NCBI GenBank assembly: GCA_029204225.1
Contig: CM055110.1
Location: forward strand, 34,791,947 to 34,855,946
Direction of reading: 5' to 3'
Length of the DNA stretch: 64,000 nt
From: Diphasiastrum complanatum
Lineage: Eukaryota; Streptophyta; Lycopodiopsida; Lycopodiales; Lycopodiaceae
This document shows positions 1-14,700 of this stretch, in pieces. The notes under the pieces are model-generated. The model had not been told where the DNA came from. It did no database searches and was given only the letters and a program-made list of their open reading frames with translations. Within the stretch, counting starts at the first letter, position 1, and the number at the start of each line of letters is the position of its first letter. The position numbers and the translations under genes were made by a program.

Positions 1-80
1 TATGCAGATCCGAATAGCTGGATTAGTACAATTTGAAGCTGGTGAAAAGGTTTGCTTTAGAGTTCCAAAGGACTTTAAAA

Positions 81-536
81 CATAGTTTTAACTTTTGGGA
101 AACGTTTCCCACCTGGGAAATGCAGTCCCTGCGGGAAACAAGAAACAGGATACGGGAAACGGGGAAACGATACACATCATATGACATATAATTTAGAATC
201 TAGATACTATAGAAAATTCTTGTAGCAAAAGTTCTGAGAAAAAACATAGCTTGCTGTCCAGCGATCCTGTTTTCTAAGAAAGAGCGTTTCCAGTCAAAAT
301 CATGATTGTTTCCAGCTCAAGTCTGTAAAAAAGTTTGTGCAGACCCCCCAGTAGGATTCCAACTACTTCAGGTGAGATTCCGCCCATTTTCCATTTTCAG
401 GCAGAAATAATTTCTTGCAGCATTCTGGGTCATTTTTAAGGGTTAAAGGAAAAACAGTTTCCCAACAAAAGGTGTCCTGGGAAACGAACGTTTCCCAGCC
501 AAATAGGGCCAGGAAACACATTTCCCCAGTACTATG
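81..536. mobile_element. Non-autonomous hAT-type MITE (456 bp)
   Basis: The element is bounded by a perfect 8-bp direct repeat, CTTTAAAA, at 73-80 and 537-544, the target-site length of hAT elements. Its ends begin CATAGT on both strands, matching the CATAGTTGCAG end of the larger hAT at 20960. The interior is crowded with GGGAAACG and its complement, a subterminal-repeat pattern typical of hAT derivatives. It has no coding capacity; small open frames inside are chance products of the repeats. It lies downstream of the last visible LDAH exon, so probably in an LDAH intron. Confidence 0.75.
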
Positions 537-544
537 CTTTAAAA

Positions 545-2639
545 CCCTAATAACAGGCATAAGCGCCAAGATATTTCCTAGATATTGTCATCCATCTACC
601 ATAATCAGGAAATTGGGAGAAACTACTCATGCACTAGATCTACCATGAGGTGGCAAAGCTTTTCTAGTGTTTCACATAAGTTGATTATGTAAAGCTTTGA
701 GCAGATTAGACAATTTAGTGGGAGAAGTCGTGCTAGTTATGCCCATAAATATATAGACTCGTCCTCATGAGCCAAAAGCAAGTCTTGACCCATAATACTG
801 TGTTTGAAAAATATTTTGTTGAGTGGAAAGAGTATCCAATTAATAGTGCAAGCTCGAAAAAAGCAAGTAGTTATTTCCTAACTTTGTCTTAGGGGGATGG
901 AATATTACGAACCTGCCGTAACGATTGCCGAACCCTAGGTTATACTAGTTAGGGACAATTAGAGGGCAAGATGACAATGTTAATGGCATATGTATTGAGT
1001 TATGAATACCAAATACCATTCATAAGGGCCTAAGTCAAGGTCAAATTGGGTACATGCATCAAAGCATATGCATGTAGGCCAAATTCAATAGTCACAAACC
1101 CACTAATTGAGGTGTCATGACACGCGACACATGTGCATGCCATCAACCTACACTGTTCAGTCCTCTCCATAAGCAAAGAGGGGCATGGCTGGGAGGAGAA
1201 TCCATAGGTGTCCTAGTGTTTCACGACTCGTAACAGCCCATGACCAACAAATGAATAAAAGAGCTATATATGTGTAGTAACAATTTTGCAAGGTTGCTAT
1301 ATTGAGACAAGTCCATTATTGTTTAAGACCTTATAAACTAGCACTTGAGGAACACCTTTAGAGCTCATCAATGGAGATAACTCATCATGAACCGATGATT
1401 TTGCTACTGTACTTTTTCTTCTTTTTTAACAATGCTCAACATGGGCATACAAGACATCCCAATAGATAGATTTATTTTCAAGCATTAATCTACCACCGAT
1501 AATTAGATTCAACTGACTAGTTCAGTCTTGAAATTTCATGATTTTATGATTTAGATTATGAGACATGTTTTGAGATCTCTTTCTCGTACAATATATTCTT
1601 GACTAGTAAATTCAATTTTGAAAGATTTGACTTGATGTTGTGTTATCTTTTCTTGTACAATCTTATTCCTTTTTTTGCATTTCAAAAAAACAAAATTTAA
1701 AAAAAGAAATTAAGGATGATTTGTTCAAAAATTTCTTGTAGTAATGTGAATATCACAAAAGGTTTCATGATTAGGAACTGGGAAGTTCTAGGTAGCTATG
1801 TGCCTAAAAGGAATGACAATGGACTTTTTTGTAAATTTCCTACTCAACCAAAGAACTTGCATGCTACAAAAAAAAAGCTTTTAAAACAGCTAAATTGAAA
1901 AATATTTGACAAGTTTTTTTTTTTGGAAAATGGCATGAAGGAAGAACTTTTGATAAAAATGGCATCTTGCTTGACGAAACAGGTACAAGCAAAGAGCTAG
2001 AAAAGTCACTACCAACAGAAAAGGACTAGAGTAACCAATACATACTGCTAAAGTTAGAAGTTATCTTGTCATATGATAGAAAGAATTACCGTCTCATGCT
2101 TTTAAGCTAGATTGATATGGTTTTAAGTTGCAAACTTCAAAAATTAACCACTTACTAATTTAGCATGGTCCCATTAGTAGCAAGTTCAAGGTTTACATCA
2201 TTAGAAACACTTCAAGAACTAAAATGTTTTCAACATAATGGAGTACTGAAGTTGAGTCTTTTTGCAAAAATCTAGCTAAAGTATAAAATAAAATAAAAAC
2301 TTGTCCTAACAGAGCTTGGTGCTGATATTATATCAAGGGTAGCCCAAGCGAAAGATGTGCTCAAATGTCCCCAACATCCAATTTGAAACTGGCATTTGAT
2401 TGGTAACCCATGATGGAAAAATTAACTTTGGTCAACAGAGTCAAACTTTATCTAGCCTTGCAGAATAATGATCATGTAAAATGCAACCATAGTATTCCAT
2501 GTGCAATTGAATTAACTCATTGGGATAAGGGGCAAAAATATATCTAGAAGGCAATTTATAAGTAGTGAAAGAAAAGTCACAGCAAAATACTTTTCTTTAG
2601 AGATATATTCATAAGAAAGTGGAAGAGACAAAGACTCAC
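545..2639. other. Intronic/unknown sequence, nothing recognised
   Basis: AT-rich sequence directly after the donor of LDAH exon 8 on the minus strand. I looked on the minus strand for the second half of LDAH (the Asp-His part of the fold) and did not find it. No transposon ends, RNA genes or long frames are supported here. Confidence 0.5.
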
Positions 2640-2722
2640 AAGCAGAATTTGAAGATGATGAATTGCTTTAATGACTCTCGATTCAAGGTCAAAAAAGGAT
2701 ACACTCCCAAGACATAGTGTAC
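2640..2722 (-). CDS. LDAH exon 8 (last in window)
   Basis: Encodes VHYVLGVYPFLTLNRESLKQ and a few further residues, a strand-helix unit that follows the nucleophile helix in the family. The donor is a consensus GTGAGT at 2639. It ends in phase 2, so more exons must lie to the left, outside the window. Confidence 0.85.
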
Positions 2723-5700
2723 CTGTGTATACAAAAGAAGAAACAAAGTTGTTATTTTATGGATACCAAAAGAAAGGTGAAGCCCACTCTGTAGATTCCT
2801 ATATGATGAACTGCATGAGATTAGGAACATCCTTGACCAACATGTGCTCAAGATCATATCTCTTGGGGAAAGAAATGGATATATGATCCAGCGTACACAA
2901 ACCTTATCTTGAAATTGTTTTAAAAGCTCCAATACCATATATGCACCAATGGAATGGCCCACCTACAAGATGCAACAATTGCCAAGACTAAAACATTTAA
3001 GTATCATCTAGTACTCTCAATATAAAGCCCATGGTATTGACATCAGAGCAAATAGAATTTACATTTGCCAAATCACATCGACTTCGTAAGTTAGAATGAA
3101 TTGTTATCAATTAGGTAAAAGAAATCTTTATTTGGACATTGATAGCAAAAAACTGGTAACAAGATTTGCACAACAACCATGATTCAGATAGCTACCAAAT
3201 TATACAAAATATTATACGATATGGCAACAAATGGAGCTCTCTATTGAAAAACGCACCTGAATATCATAAATTGAGGCTAAAGCCCAAATGATGAACCTTA
3301 GTGGCTATTAATACTAAAACTAGAGGTAGAATGTGACTATTCAACGGGCCTAATAAGGAACAATGTGACATAAAGATCCTAGGACTATCTAACATAATAA
3401 AAAGTGCACATCAAATGCTGACAATATCAAATATGGTGCTGCCACTATGATAATCTACTAGTAAAGCATGTAATCGCTGACATATGGACATGACATGTCC
3501 ATAACTTCCAAATGTTAAAGTAGAAACCGCAAAGCACAAACAAAATAGCACATATGCCAAAGAAGCTACAAAAATGCATATTTTGATAGTAGAAGTGGCT
3601 GAATCAGAAAACATGTATGCTACCTATGGTTCACAACAATCCAAATGGACCAACAGAGTCAAAGGAATCCATCATTATGGAGAACTCAGCTAGCTACATT
3701 GATATCCTATGCCAACTTAATGGATCATGAAGGCCACACCAAGGCATGTACATGAGCCCTGCTATGTATTAATTTTGTCATGCCAATGTGATGGACTAGG
3801 AATGCCATATAAAGGCACAAACATGAATTTTTCTACATATAATGATGTCAGATGAAAGCCTCAAACCATGAGTGCCACCTTAGTGTAGTTGTAGATAGCA
3901 TTGTTTTCAAGCCGACCTCCAAGGATCCAAGCCTAGGATGCCAAAATAAGAGAAACAAGGGAATGGATGGTGGCTCAAACCTACCCAACAACCAATCTAG
4001 ATTAAACAAATCTAGTCCCCCAAGCTATGGACTATCAAAGACTCACTAGGAGAGATGTCACAACAGCAGCACGAGTGTACCTCCACACAATTTTTTCGTC
4101 ACTTCTAGCATAAACTGAACTGCCTTCGTTTGCCACAAGGCAAAATACCCAGATTCTACAGCTTTGGACAAATTTTGTGCATGCACAACTTTTGTGGCTA
4201 TCTCAAACTAGGATGAAATTATTTTTAGTTTTTCCATCACATGAGTTTCTGATTGACCCTTGAAGCTTTGATCCGCCTATAACATTGACATATTGATGTG
4301 GTATATACTTGGCAAATGATGTTTGGTTAGAAAACATAGCCATCACACACAAAAATCAAGCTCTCCTCCCAAGGGCCCTAATTGAGCCTATGGGTTAGTT
4401 GATTCCAGTGGACCATGTCAAGGGCCAAAGGATTGTTACTAATATTTCTAATCTTGGGAATGTGTACTCAATGTAGTTTTGACTAGAATATCACAATCAA
4501 GCAACCAGGTATCTACGCCACACTTTGTAACAGCATTACCTATATACTCTCAACATGTTATTTGGGTTGTCGAGTTGCTAACTTTATTTTTGTCCAGTCT
4601 TGTTGCCTTCAAGTAAAGCGATAATTCCTCTAAAAGGAAGAAAGAGGCGATTGATGTCTAGGACAAAACGCAGCCCACATTGCTCATAAAAGGACTCAAC
4701 TGCTAATCATCTCTTTCTAATGGAATAGTGGATACTCTTTGAATTGAGCAGTCGTAAAACTAGGGAATCATCGGCCGGACTACAAGAATTCTGCCTGATG
4801 CAATCTAGGCTCAGTATCTTACTGGCACGGGAGATTTGGCCGCGACCAGGTTGAACGCAAGACGTGTGTCCCCAGGTGTCCCTCTGATGCTGCTCGCCCT
4901 GCCCGGACCTCGTCCTTGCTTGCTTGCCACGTGACATCCCTGCTTTATCCCATAATATTTTAGGAGAAGTGATTCTCGTTGCATATATACTCCAAAAGCA
5001 CACTGCCTTCCATATGCGTGTGTGTGTGTGTGTGCGTGTGTGCATGAGCGCACGGGCCTGGCCAGGGTGCCGAGACCAGTGGCGACATGGGTGTCGGCGC
5101 CAGTGGTCCCGCGTCCTGGCGCCGGCGCTAGCGGTCTCGGTGCCACCCCGGCACCCTGGTCCCACTATAGTAGTTCCGGCGCCAAGGTTTTCATATTGAT
5201 GTAATTACTCTTTTTTTTTAACGAAAACTAGATTGTTGACATAATTACGTGAAAAATCATAAATAACGTTAACCAAAAATGACCCTGTGCTGGCTTTTTT
5301 GCCCATTGGTCCGGTAGAACAGCTCGTTGGGCTTACTATAGGAGCCCGCTGGGCCTGCTAGGAAGCCGCTGAAATAGCACGACGGGCATTTTCAATATAA
5401 GAAGAGGGCGGATCCCACCCTGTTTCTCACATTTCCAAGCTTTCTTAGAGTTGTTTATGCGATATATTGCTTCCTAATCCTCTTGCTTGCAATTTTATTT
5501 GCGCACGACACTAATCTAAGGTAGTTCAATTTTATTTCTTGTACTTTTAAATTATATATCACTTTTTAATTATACAATATCCCAAAATTTTAAGTAGAGT
5601 GGTTATTTCTCAAGTTTGTGGTTATTTTAGATTCCTTTTTGTGCACGGCTATTCACTTGGCTAGGTGCTATTGATGAATCTATAACTATCATGGTTGTTT

Positions 5701-8700
5701 GTTGCATGATTAGTCTCAAGTTTGTGATTATTTTAGATTCATTTTTGGTGCACGGCTATTCTCTTGGCTAAGTGCTATTGATGAATTTTCAATGATCATT
5801 TGTGTACTTGATAATTATTGATTCATCTTTGGTGCACGGCTATTCTCTTGGCTAAGTGCTATTGATGAATTTTCAATGATCATTTGTGTACTTGATAATT
5901 ATTGATTCATCTTTGGTGCACGGCTATTCACTTGGCTAGGTGCTATTGATGAATCTATAACTATCATGGTTGGTCGTTGCGTGCTTGTTATTTAAGAATT
6001 GTGTGCATTCTATGTTTGTTGGGTGAAGAATTAAGATTGTATAAATATTTCAATTTCAACATGTTTAGTGTATGTTTATATTTCTGTATGTGATACAATA
6101 GATTTCAATTTTGTATTTCATATTTCAATTACAACAAATGCTTATAGTTTGATATTTCTAGCATTAGTAACTGATTAACTTAATTATGAAATGAGATTTA
6201 TTATGAGGCTAGATTTGTTATTCTTAACATCTAGTACAAAAGATTTTTTACCAGATGCTATTTGTTATTTTAACAGTTGTTATCAAGTGAAATTTGTTAT
6301 TGTAAATTTGTTATATCTAGTAAATTCAATTTTCTAGCATCAGTAACTCGTTAACTTAATTAATTATGAAATGAGATTTATTGTGAGGCTAGATTTGTTA
6401 TTCTTAACATCTAGTACAAAAGATTTTTTAACCAGATGCTATTTGTTATTTTAACAGTTGTTATCAAATGAAATTTGTTATTGTAAATTTGTAATATCTA
6501 GTAAATTCAATTTGCTAGCATTAGTAACTCATTAACTTAATTAATTATAAAATGAGATTTATTATGAAGCTAGATTTGTTATTCTTAACATCTAGTACAA
6601 AAGATTTTTTACCAGATGCTATTTGAAATTTGTTATTGTAAATTTGTAATATCTAGTAAATTCAATTTTCTAGCATTAGTAACTCGGTAAATATTTTCGG
6701 AGAACATATGGCTGACCAAAGAAAAATTCTTCTCAAGTCTCTACGTACATCTATCTTCCAGTTAATAGATGGCTTTAACAACATTGAGTTAGAGGAAGTT
6801 GTTTCTAATGAGGCTCATGTGAGAGCACTTACAAACGAAATAGTTCAAGCGGCGTCTAAAGAATACAACGCCAATGTAGAGAAAGTTACGGAAAATATTT
6901 CTAGTTTTATTGGAGATGTTAGTGTCTTCAGGATATGGGAGATGAAGCCCCCTCGGGGATAGATAAAAAATATAGAAACTTGGGACAAGTTGTGGAGGAT
7001 AGAGAAAGAAAAAAATAAAAGAGCTAAACACATCGAGACTGAAGTTGTGTTATCAAAAAAAATGTGATTAGAACATGAACGCCATTCACATGTGGGAGAC
7101 AGTGTCCATGGAGTTGAAAAAAGAAGATTTTATGCGAGTGTCATGAATACTGAATGCACAATATAAGTGGAGATTCCAAATAAATCAATTGTTTGGAAAG
7201 GAAAGGTAGGATCTGGTACATTTGGATTATGTCTTAAAATAGAGATCGTCGAGATATCTTTTTTTCCCAAAAGAGTTGTTTTTGCCGCAAAGAGACACAA
7301 AGGTGAGCGGCAAGCGTGCAAGAAGTCGGCATTGATATTGCGCACAGAGGAATTGTTCGCAGTATTGGGCATGCACGACGACCTCCTTTGGTCGCTATCT
7401 TCTCGTACTTCAATGGAGGAAGCGTGGACGATTTGATGATGAAGCTATCATTCAAGAATGGCTCGTTCAAAAGAGCCATGGCAAAGCTGCAGGGGACTGG
7501 TAAGGTGAAGGGTCCTCAACCAGACCCTGTTATATCATTAGATGAGATGGCCGGAATCAAATCGGTTTGTGACCATGTGTGTGTCATCTCTTGGTCAGTG
7601 GCATGGCTGATCACTGAACTCATCACATTTTGCGAGGAGTTTTGTGCGTTGCACCATCCTGGCTGGAAGCAGAGTCTTGCAAGAGCCAACGCAGAGCATA
7701 TCAAATATATCGTCGCAAAAGAATATTATATTGCTAATGAGCATGCAAGAAAAAGTTTAGAAGATTTAGATAATAATCTTAAGAGATTTGACTTGCATCC
7801 AGAGCAGCATCTTCGGCCAATCGCCGAAATGATGCCTGCATTTTATACATTTTGAATATGGAGATACTATGTACAAGTGTCAAGGAACAATAAATGAATA
7901 TAACATGTCATGATATTTTCAAGCAACGTGATTGCAAACTTATTTTTTTATAAGCTTATTTTGTGATATGTTTGAAGTTTAAATCAATATGAAATTATGT
8001 AATATTAAATCGATGTGGAATTATGTGATATTTTTAAACTAGAAGTTATATCATAAATTTGTGCATTACTTGCCAGTTGCAAAATATGAGAGTTTTAAAA
8101 TTTGCAGCCTTGCAGGTGATATGGCCTCCGAAGGAAGTAGCGGCTCCGCGGATAAAGAGAGACAAGAAAAAGCATACAAGCGGTTGAAAGCCATAGCTGA
8201 AGGAACTGATATCAATGAGACGGCTAGAATTGGTGCTCGTACATCTGAGTGGGCCAATCCCGATGGTGTGCAATGGAAATGACATTGTCTCTACTGAGAT
8301 GGTCCTCGAAATTTGGCCAACTCCCAAGTCAGACGTCAAAAAAGGACGTTTCAAACTTGGAAACTATCAGAACGAAGATATTAGAAACAACGCCAAAAAA
8401 ATATATCTGGCCACAACATTTACACCATCAAGATTGCAGCCTGGGCTTTGCTAAAATGCTTTACATGCATTACGTTCTTAAGAAGCTTATTGATTTTAGT
8501 TAAAAATTCACTAAGCAGGTGGTCGCCGACCTTCGGAGCGAGTGTTTATGTTACTCGAACAGAGTTATGGGATGCTCTCGTTGGTGCATCATGTTAGGTG
8601 CATGACCAAATAGAGGAGCTGCAGTCTCAGCTCCATCGTCAAGAGAGCGCATTCAGCTGTAGAAAAGAGCAGGTGTATAAATCATAAATGTTGGTAGAAT

Positions 8701-11700
8701 ATAAATCATGCGCTTAAACATGCTTCAAGCTGACAGGATCTTTTTTTTATCAGGCACACGACAACGACGACAACGACAATAAGCGGCAGTTGAAGGCTGA
8801 AATGAAAACATTGCGTCGAGTTTTGAAGGCACGTATCTCTTGGATTTTACAATAATCATCATGCATGTCTAATGTGATATATAAATTTTCTACAATTTTA
8901 TAATCACATAACAGCAACTTATCATCCAACATCATATGTTGGACGAGACAAGCAATGTGATAAAAATGCGTGCATGATAACTGGTAATGCCCACTCCAGG
9001 GATGAAATTTGTGGTGGCATTGTGGACAACAATCTTGGAGTGGGTTGTCTACTATACGCTCCAGAACATTAGGGTGCACCGCAAGATATATAGTTGCCAC
9101 CACCTGGCCCTTCAAGGTTTTCCAACGGACAATGGGTATTTTTTGTATAATTGTAAACCTAAACACTTAAAAATAAAACTAAACATCTAACTTGTCATGG
9201 TAAATCACACACAATTTGATATCCAAATTGGTAAATCTCTAATATATTTCAAATTGGAAGTCTCTAATATACTTCAAATATAACTCTGTATTTCAACTAT
9301 ACTTCAAAAACTTTGGATACATGCATTTCAATTTCAAAGAAGGTTTCCCATTCTTTTTCTCTTGTCGGCTAAGTTTCTTCTTGGGTTGCACTGATGTCCC
9401 CCTAGATGTCGATGGCACATCAGTAGCGATCTGCGATGTATTAGGCTGGGGCGTTGAATCATCCATGATGAAGGAATTGAAAAACTAGAAGAATATGGAT
9501 ATTAAAGATCTCGAAATATTTTATGGACCCTATATCAAGATTGGCTGGAACAAAAAAATGAGACACTATTGATGTGAAATTGAGACCCAATTAATCCAAA
9601 AATAGAGATGATGACCCAACAATGCACATCGTTTCTAAATATCATCAAGAAAAGTGACTACCAAGGTCATGAAGTTGACGAGAATAGACTTTCCAAGATA
9701 AATATTTTATGGACCCTATATCAAGATTGGTTGGAAAAAAGAAGTGAGACACTATTGATGTGGAATTGAGAGCCAATTAATCCCAAACATAGAGATAATG
9801 ACCCAACAATGCACATCGTTTCTAAATATCATCAAGAAAAGCAACTACCCAGGTCATGAAGTTGACAAGAATAGACTTTCCAAAACAATATTTCCTAAAC
9901 CCTAAACACTTTCTAAATACCAAATTAAGGTCCAAAAGAAATATATGGCCAAACAAGAGTTAATCACTCTTTCGCTAGCTCTAAGCTTGCTTAGATTAAC
10001 AATAAACAACGAAGTTGGGTATTTATAGCCCACCAATGAAGCCCGGCAGGCAACCTATTTGGCCGGTTTAGGCCGGTGGAACGTCAACCCAAACGTTATT
10101 AACGTTCCAGGGGACCGAAAATAACTCTTAAATTTTTCAAATTTCATTTTACTTAATTACGTTTTTGAAAACCTTGGTCGGCGCCAGTGGTCTCGGCGCC
10201 CCGGCGCCCCGATCCTCGTGCCCCTTCGCACGCAAGACCCTCACGTGAGGCCATTTCTTTGTCCCCTGCCTAAACTCCACATGTCAATCGCCCATTGGTA
10301 AGGGGCCAAAGCTGTCCCCGTGCCAATAAGCAACTTCGAGTGCTGAGCACATAATACTGAATGTTGGGCTGTCTAACATGGAAAGTACGATGCAAGTGGG
10401 TATGAAATTGATATAGAGAATCGTCTCAATCCTGAGAGGTTCGTGTTAAGAATCAAATTGTTAAAATAATCATATCCACATCAATCAGGTGTTTGGAAAC
10501 TACAACGGCTGTGAAGGGAAGATTATACAAGTTGTTACTGCTGCTTATCTGTTACATTGTTTATAGAAGAATTGTAAGTGTCCCAATTAATATGCCTTAC
10601 ACTACAACACAAGATGAAACTGGGGTCTTCCAAGTATTTGATTCTTAAGAGTCTAACTCTTCCTAATCTGCCAAATGCCTAAGGCTTTTGCAAATAAATA
10701 GCGATTCCAAGATTAAATTGGCATTCCCGAGTGACTCTGCAACTCGTTTGCTATAAAACAATCCTGAACAATTAAAGGGTTGTAAAGAAGAGAGTAAAAC
10801 TAAGAGCCCGCAGCAATACTGAAATTTATGGTGAACTGTGGCAAAAAATCATGAACTAGAAAGAGCTCCTGTATCTTGATTTATATAATATCAAAGTGTC
10901 TCATCAAGCAGTCAACAACATTCTGACATGTTGTTAAAACTTGTTTACCACTTGATGCAGTGAAGAAATCAAATTACTACAAAGAGGGAGAAAGACAAGC
11001 CAGCCTACCAGCACAATGGGAACATCAGCCTTTTCTACCAAACCCTTGAGAAAATGACCCTGACAAAACAGTTAAAAAATATCAGTCACAATTTCAAATC
11101 AGGTATGCTACCATAGTATTTCATGACACGTGAAAAATTAGTAAGCAGCAAAGCATTGGTCTCACTCATATAAATTTTTGGCAAGTACAGACTTCGTTGC
11201 ACGTGGAGAGGCTCATTAGAAAGTTGAACATTGACAAGTGAACTACTAGTATGTCACAAACATTACTGAGTTTTTCCCTACAAGCACTCTGTAAGTTTGT
11301 CCTATGCAGAAGCTTTACTTACTTTACCGTACGATAGAAAGCCAAATGGAGACGAAGGAGGCATACATCTTCGAATAAAGTATTCTAGAATATGGCCATT
11401 TTTGTGTCTAACAAGCAAGAGCACCAGCAGCTGAATCTTTAGAGGGATTCCTCTAACTCAACTCTACCACATTAATTCTTAAGCTAGAAATTCAATAATG
11501 TTGAGTCTTATTGATTCAATGTATGATAATCTATAGGACTCTTAACAAATCGAACAAACTCATATCTTTCAAAAATCAAGCAGAAAAGTCAAAACAAGAG
11601 AGCTCAACTTCTCCTGCTTGGTAAATGACTAAGAGAACTTAACATGCCAATCAAATTAACATTACACACACTAAAATGCATGTATTCTCTTAAGAGCATC

Positions 11701-14700
11701 TGGAAGCCAAAAAATGAGCTCAGCGTCTCCTGCTTAATGAATGATCTACACAGCTAATAAAAATTAACATTACAATCACTATAATGTATGTGTCTTGTTG
11801 TAAACAACTTGTTCAGAGGCATAAATAGCTTTTCCCCAAGCAGTTGAATTAGCAAACAAGGCTGAAACTACCTTGTGCTCGATTTGCTCATGTAGAGAGT
11901 AAAGCTTTCCAGCTTCCCAATCCTATTCAGAATCAAAATCATGAAATTGTTAGAACAATTTATGACTGATTGAGTAGTCCCAAAACTCTGCAAAATGAGA
12001 GGTGCCATAATCAAATATAAAATGACAAGCACCACAACACATACTTTAGCATCATGGTTATGGACTACTGCACTGCTGGCCTGTTGGCCTATACCTGGCA
12101 CAATTATGACATGGACTGTGGGATAAACATTTATTTACTTAGTGAATATTTTTGCCCTTCAGGACTGCACTATATTCTCTCCAAAATTCCAAATTGCCTT
12201 GATTTTTGAATCTTACTTTAGGGTTCATCAAGGGAGTACAAGTAGGCCCTATGTGGCCTTGTGTTGACTTAGGTGCTTTCTTGATGGTAAGCATAAGAGA
12301 TCTAAAATTGAATTCCCTTCTGCTATGTTATCCTCTGCTTATAGGGTAAGCAGTATCATGCAAGCATGCATTGCACAGTTGACAATATATGTTCGTCAAC
12401 TTCAAGTCTTGCTTCAATACCAGACATTCATTTGAAGCTTAGAAACCCATTCCGACCCTTTAGGGCTGGAACGTACCGTACGTTCCGGAACATACTAGGT
12501 CGAAACGGTTTTTTTTTTTAATATAGAAAAAACAGGTATTAAAGCACCTGCTGGCAGCATCTACCTTCTTTTTGAGGGACGCATCTTGATATGCGAGCAA
12601 TCCGTAGAGTTTTTTTGTGAAAATCGTGTCCTATCTGTTTATCTAGTCAGAATCAAGCATCTTTGATCCTGTCATTCATCAAACAAAAGCTCAATCACAC
12701 ATATCCCTCGAACCTGTCATTCATCAAACAAAAGCTGAATCGCGCATATCTGTCCCTCGAACCTGCCATTCATGAAATAGAAGCTGAATCCGCTGACCCT
12801 ATGCCCCGTTCATCAAATCTGCCGACCCTATTGCTCGTTCGTTCCCTATTGCACATATCTATCCCTCCATGCTTTTCAAAATCGTGCATATCTATCCCTC
12901 GATGGTTGTCAGAATCTGAGTATGGATCTTCAAAAGCTGAATCCAGCATAGATGACTCCAGCGTACATCTCCAGAGTATTTTCTTATACGTTGAAGTTCG
13001 TATCACTTTTTTTTTCTTTGTTAAAAAAGTACGTATTTTTCTTAAAAAATACTTGGTCAAGTTCCGGAACGAAACACGTTCTGGAGCGCATTCCAGAACA
13101 CGTTACGTTTCGGAATGGGAAACTAAGATCTGAAGTATGGTTTTAGGTACAAATGGGACACCAAACATCCGTCGAGGATATTACTGCTGATTTGACTCTA
13201 GCTATTGCACTGTAGTGTTCTAGATTGCCTTCAATTTTTGGTCAAACTAATCCGTGAGTTGCTCCATCAGCTACTTATGAACTTTCTGGATTTTTTCCAT
13301 CAGTGACTCATTAGAGAAGCTCGTTAATGCAGAGACTGATGTAATAGGAGTTGAAGTAGTACACGAAGATCCATGTGTAAACTCATCATCAGATCTCTCA
13401 TCTTCTTCCTTGATTGCATCTTCCAGAGCCTCGTGCAAAGTGTGTACTACTCACTTCTTTTCAGATTGCGTTTGATACTTTTGGGTAGTCCCGCTAGAAA
13501 TTGATGACCGTCTTGACGACTCAGATGACATCCTTATCTACAGGGGTTACCTCATTTCTGAAGTCTTCAAGCTCTACTTCAAATCTCAAACCTCCTAATT
13601 CTTACACCACCTATCACTCCATTGATGGCTTCGGAATTGAAGGATAAAGGTACAACTTTCCATTTACTCCAATCTCGCAAACTAGTTTTCTAAATTGGAA
13701 ATCTATTTCCTTATGTTTCGCAACACGAACCTATAGAGCATCCATCCAGTCACATCACTCTATCACAAGTTATGATCTCATCCTTTGTGTGTTCTCATCC
13801 TAGGGAGCTGTTACATTGGATTTATAGCAGCAGACTTTATCCTTTTTTCATGAGGGCACACACAGCCATGTCCTACCCAGTGTTGATTCTCAACAAGATT
13901 ATTAGCTTATTTTTGAAAATCAGTTTGTGTAGCTAGCAAAAGGCTTATTGTGTCCAACACGTCCGTTCTCAATGTCGCTACTTGATGGTCCACTACCTCA
14001 GATGCTTTCTGACCTTTTGCATGAATTGGAGCATGTTTTTAGAGCCTACTCAATTTCTACCATTACAAGATGTTAATCACCACTTTGACCTTGTGCCTAC
14101 TGCATCTCCTCCTTCCGGTCCTCCTTTTCATATGTCCAAATCTGAGCATGATGAAGTCCAATGCCAGGTTTCTAACCTTTTATGTTAAGCCTCACTGTCC
14201 TCAATCTAGTCCCTTTGGTGCCCTTGTGCGGCTTATTGATAAAAAGGATGGTACCAAATGCCATTGTATTGATTACCAAGCTCTGAATAAGCTTACTATT
14301 CGTAACTAGCATCCCATTCCTCACATGGATGACCTTTTTGACCAATTAGACCAAGCCCAACTCTTTTCTAAGCTTGATCTTCATTGTGGGTACCACCAGA
14401 TGCCCATGCACCCCCCAGATGAGCATCAGACCACTTTTCGCACCAATTTTTGTCTGTACGAGTCTAAAGTTCTACCTTTTGGAGTTAGCAATGGTCTACA
14501 TTCCAGAATGTCATGAAAAATATCTTTCGGCCACCAATTATTAAGTGTGTGATTGTTTACTTTGATGATATCCTTGTTCATGGTACCACTCATATTGCCC
14601 ATTTGCAATCAATCTTATGTCTCTTTACCAATCACCAGTTATATGCTAAGAAGTAGAAATGTTCCTCTGTTGGTACTAAGATAGAGTTTTTTCTTGTGTC

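Larger units (their letters stand above)
5163..10189. mobile_element. CACTA-like (En/Spm) DNA transposon remnant carrying captured gene fragments
   Basis: The left end reads CACTATAG...GGCGCCAAGGTTTTCA and the complement of the right end reads CACTGGCGCCGACCAAGGTTTTCA. The termini are therefore inverted relatives, both starting CACT. GGCGCC-rich subterminal sequence and blocks of internal direct repeats (5.63-6.69 kb) fit CACTA elements. Inside lie a kinase-like fragment, a weak Transposase_24-like fragment and a minus-strand RING-like fragment. I could not find a matching 3-bp target-site duplication (TCC on the left, GTC on the right), so the exact ends are uncertain. It sits in LDAH intron 6. 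Confidence 0.5.

Noticed and set aside
4707-5204. GC-rich open frames on both strands near 5 kb
   Set aside because: No motif; they reflect GT repeats and GGCGCC-rich transposon end sequence.
12068-12088. Longer form of LDAH exon 4 using the AG at 12089-12090
   Set aside because: It would duplicate residues already supplied by exon 3 (KASIT); the TGCAG acceptor at 12068 gives a clean join.
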